Notes: generated by a model from the letters alone, not told the origin. A DNA stretch of 58,524 bases from Flavobacteriaceae bacterium (GCA_016763715.1 JAESTG010000427.1:1-58524), one strand, 5' to 3'; positions 1-6,721 are shown, counted from the stretch's first letter. Numbers and translations: made by a program.

Positions 1-441
1 CCAGAACAAATGATTAGAAAGACCGTAGTTAAGAGAGCGTCAAGCTACTGGCCTAAAGTCGATCGACTTGATTCAGCCATTCATATGTTGAATACAGACA
101 ATGAGGAAGGTATAAATTTTGACGACGAAAAGCCAAAAGGGAAAAGCGGAAATTGGAATCCAGGGAGAAACCCAGATTCATTGCCGAATAAATTAAGAAA
201 GGTGTTTTTCAATATAAAGGAGGCTTTTGATTGCGGTGATCTACAACAAGTTTCTGAAATGTTCGAATCTTTCGGGATGGTTGAGGAAAGGATAGCAATC
301 TGGAAATGCTTTGCTAGTGATGAAAGGTCAGAAATTGGTAAGTTTGGCAAGAGTTCAGAATATAACAAATCAGACATTGTCAGAGTTGAATATCTAAACG
401 GCGAAGAGTTAGAAGAGTTTTTAAAAGTATTTAACAGTTGA
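1..441 (+). CDS. recT: RecT-like ssDNA annealing protein, C-terminal part (5' truncated by window edge)
   Basis: The frame is open back to base 1, so the 146 visible residues are probably the C-terminal part of a longer protein. The first visible segment reads KKTVIRRA/YWP-like (KTVVKRASSYWPK, then RLDSAIHMLN), which resembles the end of the core of phage RecT annealing proteins. RecT coats and anneals single-stranded DNA during phage recombination, normally with a 5'-3' exonuclease. A 100-residue hydrophilic, acid-rich tail follows (NWNPGRNPDSLPNK) that I do not recognise. The only exonuclease in the window is on the other strand at 30.7 kb. The RecT call rests on a short motif stretch; an internal ATG at 10 is possible but would leave no RecT core. 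Confidence 0.6.
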   Translation, partial: PEQMIRKTVVKRASSYWPKVDRLDSAIHMLNTDNEEGINFDDEKPKGKSGNWNPGRNPDSLPNKLRKVFFNIKEAFDCGDLQQVSEMFESFGMVEERIAIWKCFASDERSEIGKFGKSSEYNKSDIVRVEYLNGEELEEFLKVFNS

Positions 442-494
442 TTAATTGCCAGTATTAGACTAAGCTATCAATTCAAACTAAAAGGATAAACAAT

Positions 495-878
495 ATGAAT
501 ATAAACGATTTAACGATAGGGCAAGCTAAAGAGCTATCAAGCTTATTCGGAAACAGTCAAGCAAGCGAAAACATAAGAAGTGAATTTATAGGTTTGTATG
601 TAATTTGCAGATCAAGAAATGAAGGAATTAACGCTGGGAAAGTTTTAAGAGCTGATGAAACTGGTGTTGTTTTAGAGGACGCCAGAAGGATTTATTACCA
701 CAAGCCATTAAATAAAAACAAAAGTTGGTACGAGGGTGTTGCCGATAGCGGGTTATCAAATGATTCAAAAATAAGTGGCGCATCATTGAAAATGATATCC
801 GAAGATTATTCACTAACTGTTTGTGCTGAAACAGCAGAGAGGTCTATTAGAAATGCTAAAGAAAACCATCAAAATTAA
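495..878 (+). CDS. DUF6948-like phage protein (module A copy)
   Basis: This 127-residue protein begins MNINDLTIGQAKEL and contains a central strand-rich stretch (GKVLRADETGVVLEDARRIYY). It matches in layout the protein at 37725 (MNIEDLTIKQVREI, then GTLYAKDGEEVILQSARRMW), a family I recognise as DUF6948 of tailed phages. Function is unknown. The Trp-rich end of that family's central motif (RRMWRWW) is RRIYYH here, so this copy is the more divergent one. Its last 26 bases overlap the start of the Gly-X repeat gene, as in the second copy. A weak AGGA Shine-Dalgarno lies 9 bases upstream. Confidence 0.6.
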   Translation: MNINDLTIGQAKELSSLFGNSQASENIRSEFIGLYVICRSRNEGINAGKVLRADETGVVLEDARRIYYHKPLNKNKSWYEGVADSGLSNDSKISGASLKMISEDYSLTVCAETAERSIRNAKENHQN

Positions 879-1188
879 TTATGGCTATGGCTATGGCTAT
901 GGCGATGGCGATGGCGATGGCGATGGCTCTGGCGATGGCTCTGGCTATGGCTATGGCTATGGCGATGGCGATGGCTATGGCTCTGGCTCTGGCTCTGGCT
1001 ATGGCTATGGCGATGGCTCTGGCTCTGGCTCTGGCTATGGCTCTGGCGATGGCTCTGGCGATGGCTATGGCTATGGCGATGGCTCTGGCTCTGGCTATGG
1101 CGATGGCTCTGGCGATTGCTATGGCTATGGCGATGGCTCTGGCTCTGGCGATGGCGATGGCTATGGCGATGGCTCTGGCGATGGATAA
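853..1188 (+). CDS. Gly-X repeat microprotein (GY/GD/GS array)
   Basis: This 111-residue protein starts MLKKTIKIN and then alternates Gly with only Tyr, Asp or Ser for about 51 dipeptides, with one Cys interrupting. No other residue type occurs in the array. I chose ATG 853 because the shorter leader matches the module B homologue (short basic leader MQKPNKF, then GDGSGDGYG). It overlaps the upstream DUF6948-like gene by 26 bases, and its stop codon lies inside the ATGGATAA that starts the next gene. Function is unknown. Low-complexity Gly-Tyr/Ser/Asp sequence is expected to be disordered and may self-associate, but that is inference. The array is also open in other frames and on the other strand; this frame is preferred because of the shared two-gene architecture. 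Confidence 0.6.
   Translation: MLKKTIKINYGYGYGYGDGDGDGDGSGDGSGYGYGYGDGDGYGSGSGSGYGYGDGSGSGSGYGSGDGSGDGYGYGDGSGSGYGDGSGDCYGYGDGSGSGDGDGYGDGSGDG
880..1185 (+). repeat. Hexanucleotide array NNTGGC (TATGGC, GATGGC, TCTGGC)
   Basis: About 51 tandem hexamers, all of the form TATGGC, GATGGC or TCTGGC. Only the first two bases of each unit vary; the T and GGC are invariant except for one unit where GGC became TGC. A 15-unit relative of this array lies at 38116-38205. Such arrays expand and contract easily by slippage or recombination, so the length is probably variable between isolates and could be mis-assembled. Confidence 0.95.
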
Positions 1189-1819
1189 GAAAACCTTCAT
1201 TCAAAACTTTGTTATACAGAGGACAAAGACACTTCCGGCAGAGGCTATAAGCGACGCTGTAACGGCCTACGATAGCATTGAGGCGCTTTTCCCAAAGTTC
1301 GCCAAGGATTCTAAGGAAGGGTTTCAAACAGCTAAGGGACGCTATATAACTGACCACAGGCTGGCCTGGTTTGATGCAATATGGACGGTATGGAACGTAG
1401 GAATATCCACAGGCACTAAAGGCGGCAAGAAGCAAGCAGGGGACGCTTTCCTCGACCAGATTAAAAATAAAAATGACGCAAAAATGGCTTACGCTTCAGC
1501 TAGAGAACACGCAGAAAAAGAAAGGCCAGCGCTTGAAGCAAAAGGGAGTACTCCACCTTATTTTAATAAGTGGTTTAACGATGGTCGATGGGATACTAAG
1601 CTAATTGTATCTGATGAGTTTGAGATGGATAGACCACCGCCAGTCAGCAAAGAGGTGATAGATCTAAGGTGCGGCATACACGAGTGCGATAACATTATTA
1701 AACAGTTTGGTGGTTATGGTGCTACGGAAGGAAACACCAACATTATCAAACAAGCGAAAGAGCGGAAAGAAGACTTAACAGCTAAATTAATGCAGGCGTC
1801 TAGAAATGAAACAGTTTAA
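1181..1819 (+). CDS. Unknown phage protein
   Basis: The protein has 212 residues from the ATG at 1181, which overlaps the stop of the repeat gene (ATGGATAA). The same frame is open through the repeat to 881 as a Met-Ala/Leu-Ala run, which I reject as coding. The N-terminal half is rich in aromatic residues (ITDHRLAWFDAIWTVWNVGIS). The C-terminal third is a likely helix with charged residues (NIIKQAKERKEDLTAKLMQASR). I do not recognise a family. It sits between the recombination gene and the nin-like region and overlaps the next gene by 14 bases, so it is translated as part of the early rightward operon. Confidence 0.7.
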   Translation: MDKKTFIQNFVIQRTKTLPAEAISDAVTAYDSIEALFPKFAKDSKEGFQTAKGRYITDHRLAWFDAIWTVWNVGISTGTKGGKKQAGDAFLDQIKNKNDAKMAYASAREHAEKERPALEAKGSTPPYFNKWFNDGRWDTKLIVSDEFEMDRPPPVSKEVIDLRCGIHECDNIIKQFGGYGATEGNTNIIKQAKERKEDLTAKLMQASRNETV

Positions 1820-2156
1820 TTCGAAAGAGTGGAGTCAAGGTGTCGAGGTTGTGACCGGCGGAATGGATAGCGTGAGAATTATATGTACTGATGGGCCAGG
1901 TCATTATCCTGTTGTTGGATTCATAGGGAGCGACTCCGAAGCTAGTCAATGGAATGATATCGGGTGTTATTGCAGAGATTTAGGGACCGACTGTAGAGAT
2001 ATTTTCTTTAAGCCTAAAACAATAACAAAATACGCTAATATATTAACGAGAGGTAACGGGGATAAATATCTTTCTCCGAACATGTTTCATAATAAAAACC
2101 TAGTTCTAAATAATGCAGCCTCAATCGCAATTGCAACAATAGAGTGGGAAGAATAA
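1806..2156 (+). CDS. Unknown phage protein
   Basis: The product has 116 residues, starts within the last codons of the preceding gene, and its TAA shares a base with the next start (TAATG). It has four Cys in the middle (CTD, CYCRD, DCRD), which could bind metal, but the spacing fits no zinc motif I know. No family recognised. Confidence 0.65.
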   Translation: MKQFNSKEWSQGVEVVTGGMDSVRIICTDGPGHYPVVGFIGSDSEASQWNDIGCYCRDLGTDCRDIFFKPKTITKYANILTRGNGDKYLSPNMFHNKNLVLNNAASIAIATIEWEE

Positions 2157-2239
2157 TGAATGATACAGAGCTGTTTTTATTTTCAATCGCTTGTCTCGTT
2201 TTAGTTTGCGCCGCTGGCTACGTGATATTCTCAGGATGA
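2156..2239 (+). CDS. Small single-span membrane protein
   Basis: This 27-residue ORF (MNDTELFLFS, then IACLVLVCAAGYVIF) is one hydrophobic helix behind a short acidic N-terminus. It is joined at both ends by TAATG and ATGA overlaps to its neighbours, which is the main reason to believe it is translated. Function unknown. Confidence 0.5.
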   Translation: MNDTELFLFSIACLVLVCAAGYVIFSG

Positions 2240-2427
2240 GAAATATAGGCGTTAGATATTGCAGAATTTGTGGGCCTAAAAATAGGGCTGAGTTTGATTT
2301 GTGTGAAAGCGGTAGAGTGAAAATGACATGCAGGGGTTGTTCTAGCTACAGACCGAAAAAAGCGTATACCTCTGAACTGGTAGGGGATGTTGAGTTTAAT
2401 CAGAACTGGCTGGCGAGGAGGTTCTAG
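2236..2427 (+). CDS. Small zinc-ribbon-like protein
   Basis: The product has 63 residues from the ATG at 2236, which overlaps the stop of the small membrane protein (ATGA). It carries YCRICG near residue 10 and MTCRGCSSYRPKK near 32, two CxxC pairs that probably form one zinc site. The C-terminus (FNQNWLARRF) resembles that of the next protein (SQEWLLKRW), so the two may be distant duplicates. A DNA- or protein-binding role is likely but not demonstrable. Confidence 0.6.
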   Translation: MRNIGVRYCRICGPKNRAEFDLCESGRVKMTCRGCSSYRPKKAYTSELVGDVEFNQNWLARRF

Positions 2428-2612
2428 TGCTAGCTAAATGTATGCGGTGTAAAGAAAGGAAAGACCCTAAGAAAGACTTCGGTTTTCGGCTTAACGGTAA
2501 ACGCAAGGAAAATTGTTTTGTGTGTGAGGAAGAGAGGGAAAACAATGTAGTAACTAGTCTCCCCACAAGGACATTAAAAACTAGTCAGGAATGGCTACTC
2601 AAGAGGTGGTGA
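2427..2612 (+). CDS. Small zinc-ribbon-like protein
   Basis: The 61-residue product has CMRC near residue 5 and CFVCEEER near 29, again two CxxC pairs. It starts at a GTG overlapping the previous TAG, with a perfect AGGAGG at 2416-2421, five bases upstream; this decides the GTG start over the ATG at 2439. Its WLLKRW end is like the WLARRF end of its upstream neighbour. Function unknown. Confidence 0.6.
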   Translation: MLAKCMRCKERKDPKKDFGFRLNGKRKENCFVCEEERENNVVTSLPTRTLKTSQEWLLKRW

Positions 2613-2613
2613 T

Positions 2614-2865
2614 ATGGATAATCTACATAACGATATATTAGAATCATTTGAGAAAAACACAACTAGTAGAAACGTGAGCTATACAAGGGTTATCAGATGC
2701 AACAAAGGGCTTTGGAAAGTTAGCTCTCATGATTACGGGTTTGCAGAAGAGAAAGCGATTAGAGAGTTCTTAAAATATTATTTTACAGGCGTTTATGATG
2801 TTGATATAGACACCGACTTAATTAAATTTAGCAATGGCTGGATGCAGGTGTCCTATGGGGGATGA
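2614..2865 (+). CDS. Unknown small phage protein
   Basis: An 83-residue acidic protein starting one base after the preceding stop. The sequence has no motif that I recognise; it looks globular, mixing aromatic and charged residues (EFLKYYFTGVYDVDID). Its 3' end overlaps the NinB-like gene. Confidence 0.55.
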   Translation: MDNLHNDILESFEKNTTSRNVSYTRVIRCNKGLWKVSSHDYGFAEEKAIREFLKYYFTGVYDVDIDTDLIKFSNGWMQVSYGG

Positions 2866-3268
2866 GTGGCTAGTTAACAGTGATCATTCTAAAGCTAAGT
2901 TTTTAGAGCACGTTGAAAAGATTTACGATGAACACAAACACGTTGCATTCACTATAAAAACAGGCAAGCAGCGCACGAACACGCAAAACGCATCAATGCA
3001 TAAATACTGTGAACTGTTAGCATCAGAGCTAAACGAGAAAGGGCTAGATATGGATCTAGTGTTGAGCAAAGGCGTTAGTGTTCCATGGAATAAGATTTTA
3101 ATTAAAGAATTAATGTGGCGTCCCGTTCAACTAGCGATGACTGATGAGCAAAGCACGACAAAACCTAAACGCCAGGATTATGGCGAGATATACGATGTCA
3201 TTAATAAATACATAGCAGAGAGGTTCGGCATTTACGTGCCATGGCCCTCAAGGGAAGAAATGAAATGA
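2855..3268 (+). CDS. NinB-like recombination protein
   Basis: The 137-residue product carries the pattern KTGKQRTNTQNASMHKYCELL at residues 30-50, which resembles the (S/T)xxQNxxxH signature of NinB and related phage proteins. It also has a conserved-looking end (GIYVPWPS). Lambda NinB (Orf) binds SSB and DNA and helps load recombinases; the same role here is inferred. I chose ATG 2855, four bases after an AGGTG, over ATG 2834, which lies far inside the upstream gene. NinG follows at 3831, fitting a nin-like region. Module B carries a clearer NinB at 40190. Another similar QN-motif family is possible. Confidence 0.5.
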   Translation: MGDEWLVNSDHSKAKFLEHVEKIYDEHKHVAFTIKTGKQRTNTQNASMHKYCELLASELNEKGLDMDLVLSKGVSVPWNKILIKELMWRPVQLAMTDEQSTTKPKRQDYGEIYDVINKYIAERFGIYVPWPSREEMK

Positions 3269-3453
3269 GTGTAAAAATTAGAAATCATAAAGACGACCCT
3301 GATATGTTAGAAGTGTACTCAATCGACTGGCGCGGGGAGTTCACCCTTTGGGGCTCTGTTCACTTTGATATTCTGACAGAGTTTGAGGTAGAGATAACTA
3401 AAGATGATCTAGACAACATGGAGAGAGATCTTTGTATTAAGGAGGGGAAATGA
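3265..3453 (+). CDS. Unknown small phage protein
   Basis: A 62-residue acidic protein that starts in an ATGA overlap with the NinB-like gene (MSVKIRNHKDDPDML). The pattern IDWRGEFTLWGSVHFDI suggests a small beta-rich domain. No family recognised. An upstream in-frame ATG at 3241 lies within the previous gene and lacks a ribosome site. Confidence 0.55.
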   Translation: MSVKIRNHKDDPDMLEVYSIDWRGEFTLWGSVHFDILTEFEVEITKDDLDNMERDLCIKEGK

Positions 3454-3563
3454 AGGCATTAGAGTTAATAGAATCCCTGGGGCGCATTGTTAGCGGTTTG
3501 GCGAGAGCTGACATAAGGAAAGATGTAGACATGCAAAAAATCTGGATTAAGGTGGAGAGATGA
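3450..3563 (+). CDS. Unknown 37-residue protein
   Basis: Starts in an ATGA overlap with a good Shine-Dalgarno (GGAGGGG) 3 to 9 bases upstream, and its own stop overlaps the next start. The sequence (MKALELIESLGRIVSGL) is a probable amphipathic helix. Function unknown; belief rests on translational coupling. Confidence 0.45.
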   Translation: MKALELIESLGRIVSGLARADIRKDVDMQKIWIKVER

Positions 3564-3688
3564 CAGAGTTTAATGGTGAGGAAATGGATGAGCTTTGCAC
3601 ATATGCAGACTTAGAGGGATCTGAGCTAGGGGAATATGTCGGGGTATTGGGACATGGGCGGCTCATATGGGATGAGCGGCGAATTTAG
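3560..3688 (+). CDS. Unknown 42-residue acidic protein
   Basis: ATGA overlap with the preceding frame and a GGTGGAGAG ribosome site just upstream. The sequence is acidic (FNGEEMDELCTYADLEGSEL). The gene at 3636 begins inside it in another frame; a single-base indel could in principle join the two, but nothing proves that. Confidence 0.4.
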   Translation: MTEFNGEEMDELCTYADLEGSELGEYVGVLGHGRLIWDERRI

Positions 3689-3812
3689 CCAGGATTTAAA
3701 CAAAGAGCTTCATCGCTTGCTGGCTAGATTCAAAAATGAAACTGAAATTATAAAAATAACTGAGCCACGTCAAGATAGGGTATATGAGAAGTTAGTTTGG
3801 CTTAACGAATAA
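3636..3812 (+). CDS. Unknown 58-residue protein
   Basis: Starts at ATG 3636 behind AGGGGA (five-base spacing), inside the previous small ORF in another frame. The N-terminus is Gly/Met-rich (MSGYWDMGGSYGMSGEF) and the rest is a charged helix (LNKELHRLLARFKNET). An internal ATG at 3672 would give 46 residues. Function unknown. Confidence 0.45.
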   Translation: MSGYWDMGGSYGMSGEFSQDLNKELHRLLARFKNETEIIKITEPRQDRVYEKLVWLNE

Positions 3813-3830
3813 CAAGGGGATTAACTAAGG

Positions 3831-4352
3831 ATGGCTAAAAAGTGCAAAGAGTGTAAGAGCAAAATAGAAAACCCTTACAGCAGCACTCAAATAGCTTGCA
3901 GCCCATTATGCGCGATATTACTGGCACAAAAAGCAAGAGCCAAAGAGGACAAGAAGAAGCACAAGGAGATGAAAGAGAAAATTAAAACAAAAGGAAAATG
4001 GCTTCAAGAGGCTCAACAAGAATTCAACAAATATATAAGGAAGAGGGATGAGGGAAATTCATGTATTAGTTGTGGGCGCTCCACTGGGTGCAAGATTAAC
4101 GCAGGACATTATAGAAGTGTTGGAGCGTGTCCAGAACTTAGATTCTGTGAAGACAACGTTCACCTACAATGTGAGCAGTGCAACTGCTTTAAATCAGGAA
4201 ACGCCATTGATTACCGAATTGGGCTTATTAAAAAAATCGGATTAGATCAAGTTGAATGGCTGGAAGGGCCTCACGATCTGAATAATTACACGATAGATGA
4301 TATTAAAGAAATCAAAGCACGTTACAAAATCAAAGTTAAAGGGATGCTATAG
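3831..4352 (+). CDS. ninG: NinG/Rap recombination protein
   Basis: 173 residues, near the 200 of lambda NinG (Rap), a structure-specific endonuclease that acts on D-loops and Holliday junctions in phage recombination. The N-terminus has CKECKSKIENP and a CSPLCA pair (zinc-finger-like). The middle is a long basic helix (KAREDKKKHKEMKEK-like), followed by the family hallmarks RDEGNSCISCGR, INAGHYRSVGACPELRF and NVHLQCEQCNCFKSGN. The Cys and His residues of the last two blocks form the metal-binding core. It lies in the nin-like region between small ORFs and dUTPase. Confidence 0.9.
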   Translation: MAKKCKECKSKIENPYSSTQIACSPLCAILLAQKARAKEDKKKHKEMKEKIKTKGKWLQEAQQEFNKYIRKRDEGNSCISCGRSTGCKINAGHYRSVGACPELRFCEDNVHLQCEQCNCFKSGNAIDYRIGLIKKIGLDQVEWLEGPHDLNNYTIDDIKEIKARYKIKVKGML

Positions 4353-4364
4353 GGGGTTATATGA

Positions 4365-4568
4365 ATGATTGACTTAAGAGATGTAAGGATCGACATATGC
4401 GCTACTTCACCGGCAATATCAGTGGGGGAAGTTGAGATTATTTTAACCTACGAACCTACTGGGCAGAGCGTTAGTGGCAAAGGCAAGTCAACGTATTTAT
4501 TGAAGGAAAAGTTACTGTATCGATTGGATCAAAAGGTTCTTTGGGGGACAGGGGGTGATTCTATTTAA
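4365..4568 (+). CDS. Small phage protein, release-factor-like fold possible
   Basis: The 67-residue product contains VEIILTYEPTGQSVSGKGKS and then KEKLLYRL. This arrangement (beta strands, PTG turn, G-x-G-x-S, helix) resembles short phage proteins sometimes annotated as peptide-chain-release-factor-like, but there is no GGQ. It starts at ATG 4365, close to AGGGGG at 4351, and overlaps the GTG start of dUTPase by 14 bases. Function unknown. Confidence 0.5.
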   Translation: MIDLRDVRIDICATSPAISVGEVEIILTYEPTGQSVSGKGKSTYLLKEKLLYRLDQKVLWGTGGDSI

Positions 4569-4971
4569 AAAATTAAATGACTTAGCGATTATACCAAAAG
4601 TTCAAACCGATGGTGCTGCTGGTTTTGATTTGCATTGTGTTGAGGAAACGTCTGTATGGGGAGGCGAAGTTACTAAGGTCATGACGGGGTTAGCTTGCGC
4701 CATTCCAGATGGGTATTTAGGGTTAATCAAACCAAGGTCTGGGCTTGCGGCTAAGTGGGGTATTAACGTGTTAGGTGGCGTTATTGATAGCGATTACAGA
4801 GGGGAGCTTATTGTTCTTCTAACAAAGCACACTGCTATGCCATTTGACATACACCCTGGAGAGAGAATTGCTCAATTAATTGTTGTCCCTTGTATGAACC
4901 AATGCATGGAGGTGGGCGACTTAGACAGCACCACGCGAGGCGTTAACGGATTTGGGTCAACAGGTGAATAG
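4555..4971 (+). CDS. dut: dUTP diphosphatase
   Basis: Trimeric-type dUTPase of 138 residues: hydrolyses dUTP to dUMP and pyrophosphate, keeping uracil out of phage DNA and supplying dTMP precursor. All five motifs are present: DGAAGFDL (19-26), PRSG (60-63), GVIDSDYRGEL (75-85, with the catalytic Asp), PGERIAQLIV (101-110) and RGVNGFGSTG (128-137). The start is a GTG overlapping the preceding gene, with the G-rich run GGGGACAGGGG as ribosome site. The next gene starts inside its last codons. Confidence 0.95.
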   Translation: MILFKKLNDLAIIPKVQTDGAAGFDLHCVEETSVWGGEVTKVMTGLACAIPDGYLGLIKPRSGLAAKWGINVLGGVIDSDYRGELIVLLTKHTAMPFDIHPGERIAQLIVVPCMNQCMEVGDLDSTTRGVNGFGSTGE

Positions 4972-5152
4972 CTACACCCACGGAATCTACAAAGGCAAAG
5001 CCGCTATTTTCTATAATGGCTTACCTATATCACAAGAAGAGGCGATCGATCTTCTTAACCAAACTGTGAAGTTGAAACAGGAATTTTCAATACTAACGTC
5101 TAAACTAACGGCTCTAATCAAAAAGCGAAGACTTAAACAGGAGGAAATTTGA
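4964..5152 (+). CDS. Unknown small phage protein
   Basis: A 62-residue product starting at GTG 4964, which overlaps the dut stop (GGTGAATAG); a TTG at 4952 is the alternative. It has an N-terminal beta-hairpin-like part (GIYKGKAAIFYNGLPIS) and a C-terminal helix (EEAIDLLNQTVKLKQEF) ending in basic residues. Many phage proteins of this plan exist but I cannot name the family. Confidence 0.5.
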   Translation: MNSYTHGIYKGKAAIFYNGLPISQEEAIDLLNQTVKLKQEFSILTSKLTALIKKRRLKQEEI

Positions 5153-5406
5153 ACATTGATGAGTTAAGGAATAGGTTTATCAATTCACATAAAGCGACGA
5201 TAAATAAAAAAGAGTTTGAGATATTAGATAAGCAATTTAAACAGATTATGATTGAAAGCGAGGCTAGTGCAATTAGTTGTGATCTAGTAAACAGTTTATT
5301 AACTAAGAAGATTAACGAAAACAAACATCTAACTAGGTTAATAAATACATTAAAGATTCAATCAAACTGCTTTGAACAGTCGATACGTGAATTGATGGTA
5401 AAGTAA
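5149..5406 (+). CDS. Unknown 85-residue helical protein
   Basis: Starts at a TTG overlapping the previous stop; the choice is supported by a perfect AGGAGG at 5139-5144, four bases upstream. The protein is all-helical in appearance, with Lys, Asn and Leu heptad-like spacing (LRNRFINSHKATINKKEF) and two Cys. No family recognised. It is the last gene of the early nin-like block. Confidence 0.55.
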   Translation: MNIDELRNRFINSHKATINKKEFEILDKQFKQIMIESEASAISCDLVNSLLTKKINENKHLTRLINTLKIQSNCFEQSIRELMVK

Positions 5407-5447
5407 TATATTAAGGCCATATGGCCAAATAGCATAAAACGGTCATA

Positions 5448-5475
5448 TTGATTAAATATTATTAAGTGATAAACT
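5448..5475 (+). promoter_or_regulatory. Candidate sigma-70 promoter for the lysis block
   Basis: TTGATT (5448-5453), 16-base spacer, TAAACT (5470-5475), in the 94-base gap between the early block and the first lysis gene. A 12-base palindrome GGCCATATGGCC lies 22 bases upstream at 5415-5426 and could be a regulator site. Prediction from sequence only. Confidence 0.4.
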
Positions 5476-5500
5476 ATAGCCTATCCCTAACGCCCACTTC

Positions 5501-5893
5501 ATGGATAGTAGTATGCCTGATTCAATCTCTAACAGTTCAGTAGTCCAGGCTTTATCAGCAGTCCTTGCTCTAGTCATTGGCCTTTTAGGCTCTTTTGCAG
5601 CTTGGGTCGGTGTTCGTAACATCGGGAGAATTGACTATTTAGAGAAATCTAGCCAATATAACAAGATCAACTTAGCTAAGTCTAATGAGAAATTCAGCAT
5701 GGCACTAACGGCGCTCGGCGAGACAGTAGAACGCAACGAGAGGCAGCACAAAGAGCGCATAGACAGCGATCGAAGAGAAACCAGTAGACGGTTAGCTTAT
5801 TTAGAAAAAATGCACGAACAGAGCCGTATGGACCTTAAAGAGCTTTTCGATAAACACGCACAAAACCTTGAACGAATTATAAGCAACAGATGA
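5501..5893 (+). CDS. Membrane-anchored coiled-coil protein of the lysis block (holin or spanin candidate)
   Basis: 130 residues. One strong membrane segment lies at about 14-37 (VVQALSAVLALVIGLLGSFAAW). A long charged helix follows (ERNERQHKERIDSDRRETSR) typical of a coiled coil outside or inside the membrane. It lies directly upstream of and overlaps the endolysin gene (ATGA), a position usual for holins or accessory lysis proteins. The single span and long soluble domain also fit an inner-membrane spanin. No Shine-Dalgarno is clear; ATG 5513 is an alternative start. Confidence 0.55.
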   Translation: MDSSMPDSISNSSVVQALSAVLALVIGLLGSFAAWVGVRNIGRIDYLEKSSQYNKINLAKSNEKFSMALTALGETVERNERQHKERIDSDRRETSRRLAYLEKMHEQSRMDLKELFDKHAQNLERIISNR

Positions 5894-6300
5894 AAGCCCA
5901 CGAATTAATCAAATTACATGAGGGCCTAGAATTAAAGCCCTATCGATGTACTGCTGGTGAGCTCACTATCGGTTATGGCATTAATCTTGATGCTGGCATA
6001 ACTGAAGAAGAAGCCGATTACATGCTGGATAATCGAGTCAGATCACTAACCACACAGCTACACAATATTGATTTCTGGATAGAATTGTCAGGCGTTCGAC
6101 GCGCAGTTCTTATTGACATGGCTTACAATCTAGGGCTAAGCGGTCTGTTAAAATTTAGGCGGATGCTGGCGGCGATGGAGGTCCGAGATTTTGACAAGGC
6201 CGCTATTGAAATGGAAAATTCACGCTGGTTTAATCAAGTAGGAAACAGATCAAAACGTCTACAAAAAATGATGATAACAGGTGACTGGTGGACAGATTGA
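5890..6300 (+). CDS. Endolysin, T4-type lysozyme (GH24)
   Basis: 136-residue muramidase that cuts the peptidoglycan MurNAc-GlcNAc bond at lysis. The N-terminus aligns residue for residue with T4 lysozyme's active site: E11 (HEG), C20 (YRC) and T26 (ELTIGYG). T4 has D20 where this enzyme has Cys; Cys at this place is known in other phage endolysins and a D20C T4 enzyme is active, so it should work. No signal peptide or SAR segment is seen, so release would need a holin. It overlaps the coiled-coil membrane gene upstream and the small membrane gene downstream. Confidence 0.9.
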   Translation: MKAHELIKLHEGLELKPYRCTAGELTIGYGINLDAGITEEEADYMLDNRVRSLTTQLHNIDFWIELSGVRRAVLIDMAYNLGLSGLLKFRRMLAAMEVRDFDKAAIEMENSRWFNQVGNRSKRLQKMMITGDWWTD

Positions 6301-6494
6301 GTCCTAAATCAACACGATCTATTGCCTACATTTTAAATGCCTTCACCCTTAAAAACCTCATATCACCATCTACAGTTGTCGCTTATGCAGCAATATTTGT
6401 CTTGTTAATAGGGTCATCTAATGAGCAAGACGGCCATCTTCAAGCTATAATTGCCATCATATGTATAGTGTCTTTCTTTTTTCGCAAGCCTTAG
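6288..6494 (+). CDS. Small membrane protein, holin candidate
   Basis: 68 residues from a GTG at 6288 that overlaps the endolysin end (TTG 6297 is also possible). Two hydrophobic stretches, about 31-43 (VVAYAAIFVLLIG) and 51-64 (LQAIIAIICIVSFFF), flank a short polar loop (SSNEQDGH) and the C-terminus is basic (RKP). That is the plan of a class II holin, with two spans. The gene ends exactly where a terminator hairpin begins. Confidence 0.5.
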   Translation: MDRLSPKSTRSIAYILNAFTLKNLISPSTVVAYAAIFVLLIGSSNEQDGHLQAIIAIICIVSFFFRKP

Positions 6495-6540
6495 AGCGCC
6501 CTTCGCAACCTTCCCTAGCGTCGGGTGCTCGCCTTTTTTA
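6494..6540 (+). terminator. Candidate rho-independent terminator after the lysozyme cassette
   Basis: GAGCGCCC (6494-6501) pairs with GGGTGCTC (6523-6530), eight pairs including one G-U, around a 21-base loop, followed by GCC and a run of seven T. The loop is long, so efficiency is uncertain. Confidence 0.6.
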
Positions 6541-6698
6541 TGACTGACTACGTTACGGACTTGCTAGAAGACCTAATATTAAGAATTGTGATATTATGTA
6601 TTGCATATATAGCGCTTGTTGTTGTGTTTGTTAATCTAACTGTGAGCGTAACGTATCAGGTTTGTACTACTCCGATTAAGTCAAAGAACAACGATTAA
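6540..6698 (+). CDS. Small single-span membrane protein
   Basis: 52 residues: acidic N-terminus (MTDYVTDLLEDL), one long hydrophobic helix at about 13-38 (ILRIVILCIAYIALVVVFVN), polar tail. The ATG uses the last base of the terminator T-run, so it would need readthrough or its own promoter. It may be a further lysis protein, but no family is recognised. Confidence 0.45.
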   Translation: MTDYVTDLLEDLILRIVILCIAYIALVVVFVNLTVSVTYQVCTTPIKSKNND

Positions 6699-6721
6699 TT
6701 CTAGAGAGGTGGCGGCATAAC

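Noticed and set aside
880..1185. Diversity-generating retroelement target
   Set aside because: No reverse transcriptase, no template repeat and no adenine-specific pattern; the variation is by unit order.
856..1435. Long minus-strand frames (Ala-Ile-Arg and His-Ser-Gln runs) across the array
   Set aside because: Any frame of a hexamer without stop codons stays open; no homologue, no ribosome site, and the plus-strand architecture is shared between the two copies.
881..1819. A 312-codon plus-strand frame that begins with a Met-Ala/Leu-Ala run and continues into the 1181 gene
   Set aside because: The first 100 codons are the hexamer array in another frame. The downstream protein has its own ATG at 1181 overlapping the repeat gene stop, as in normal coupling.
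3560..3812. One gene split by frameshift from the 3560 and 3636 frames
   Set aside because: Both have their own ribosome sites and an overlap typical of this operon; no homologue was recalled that joins them.
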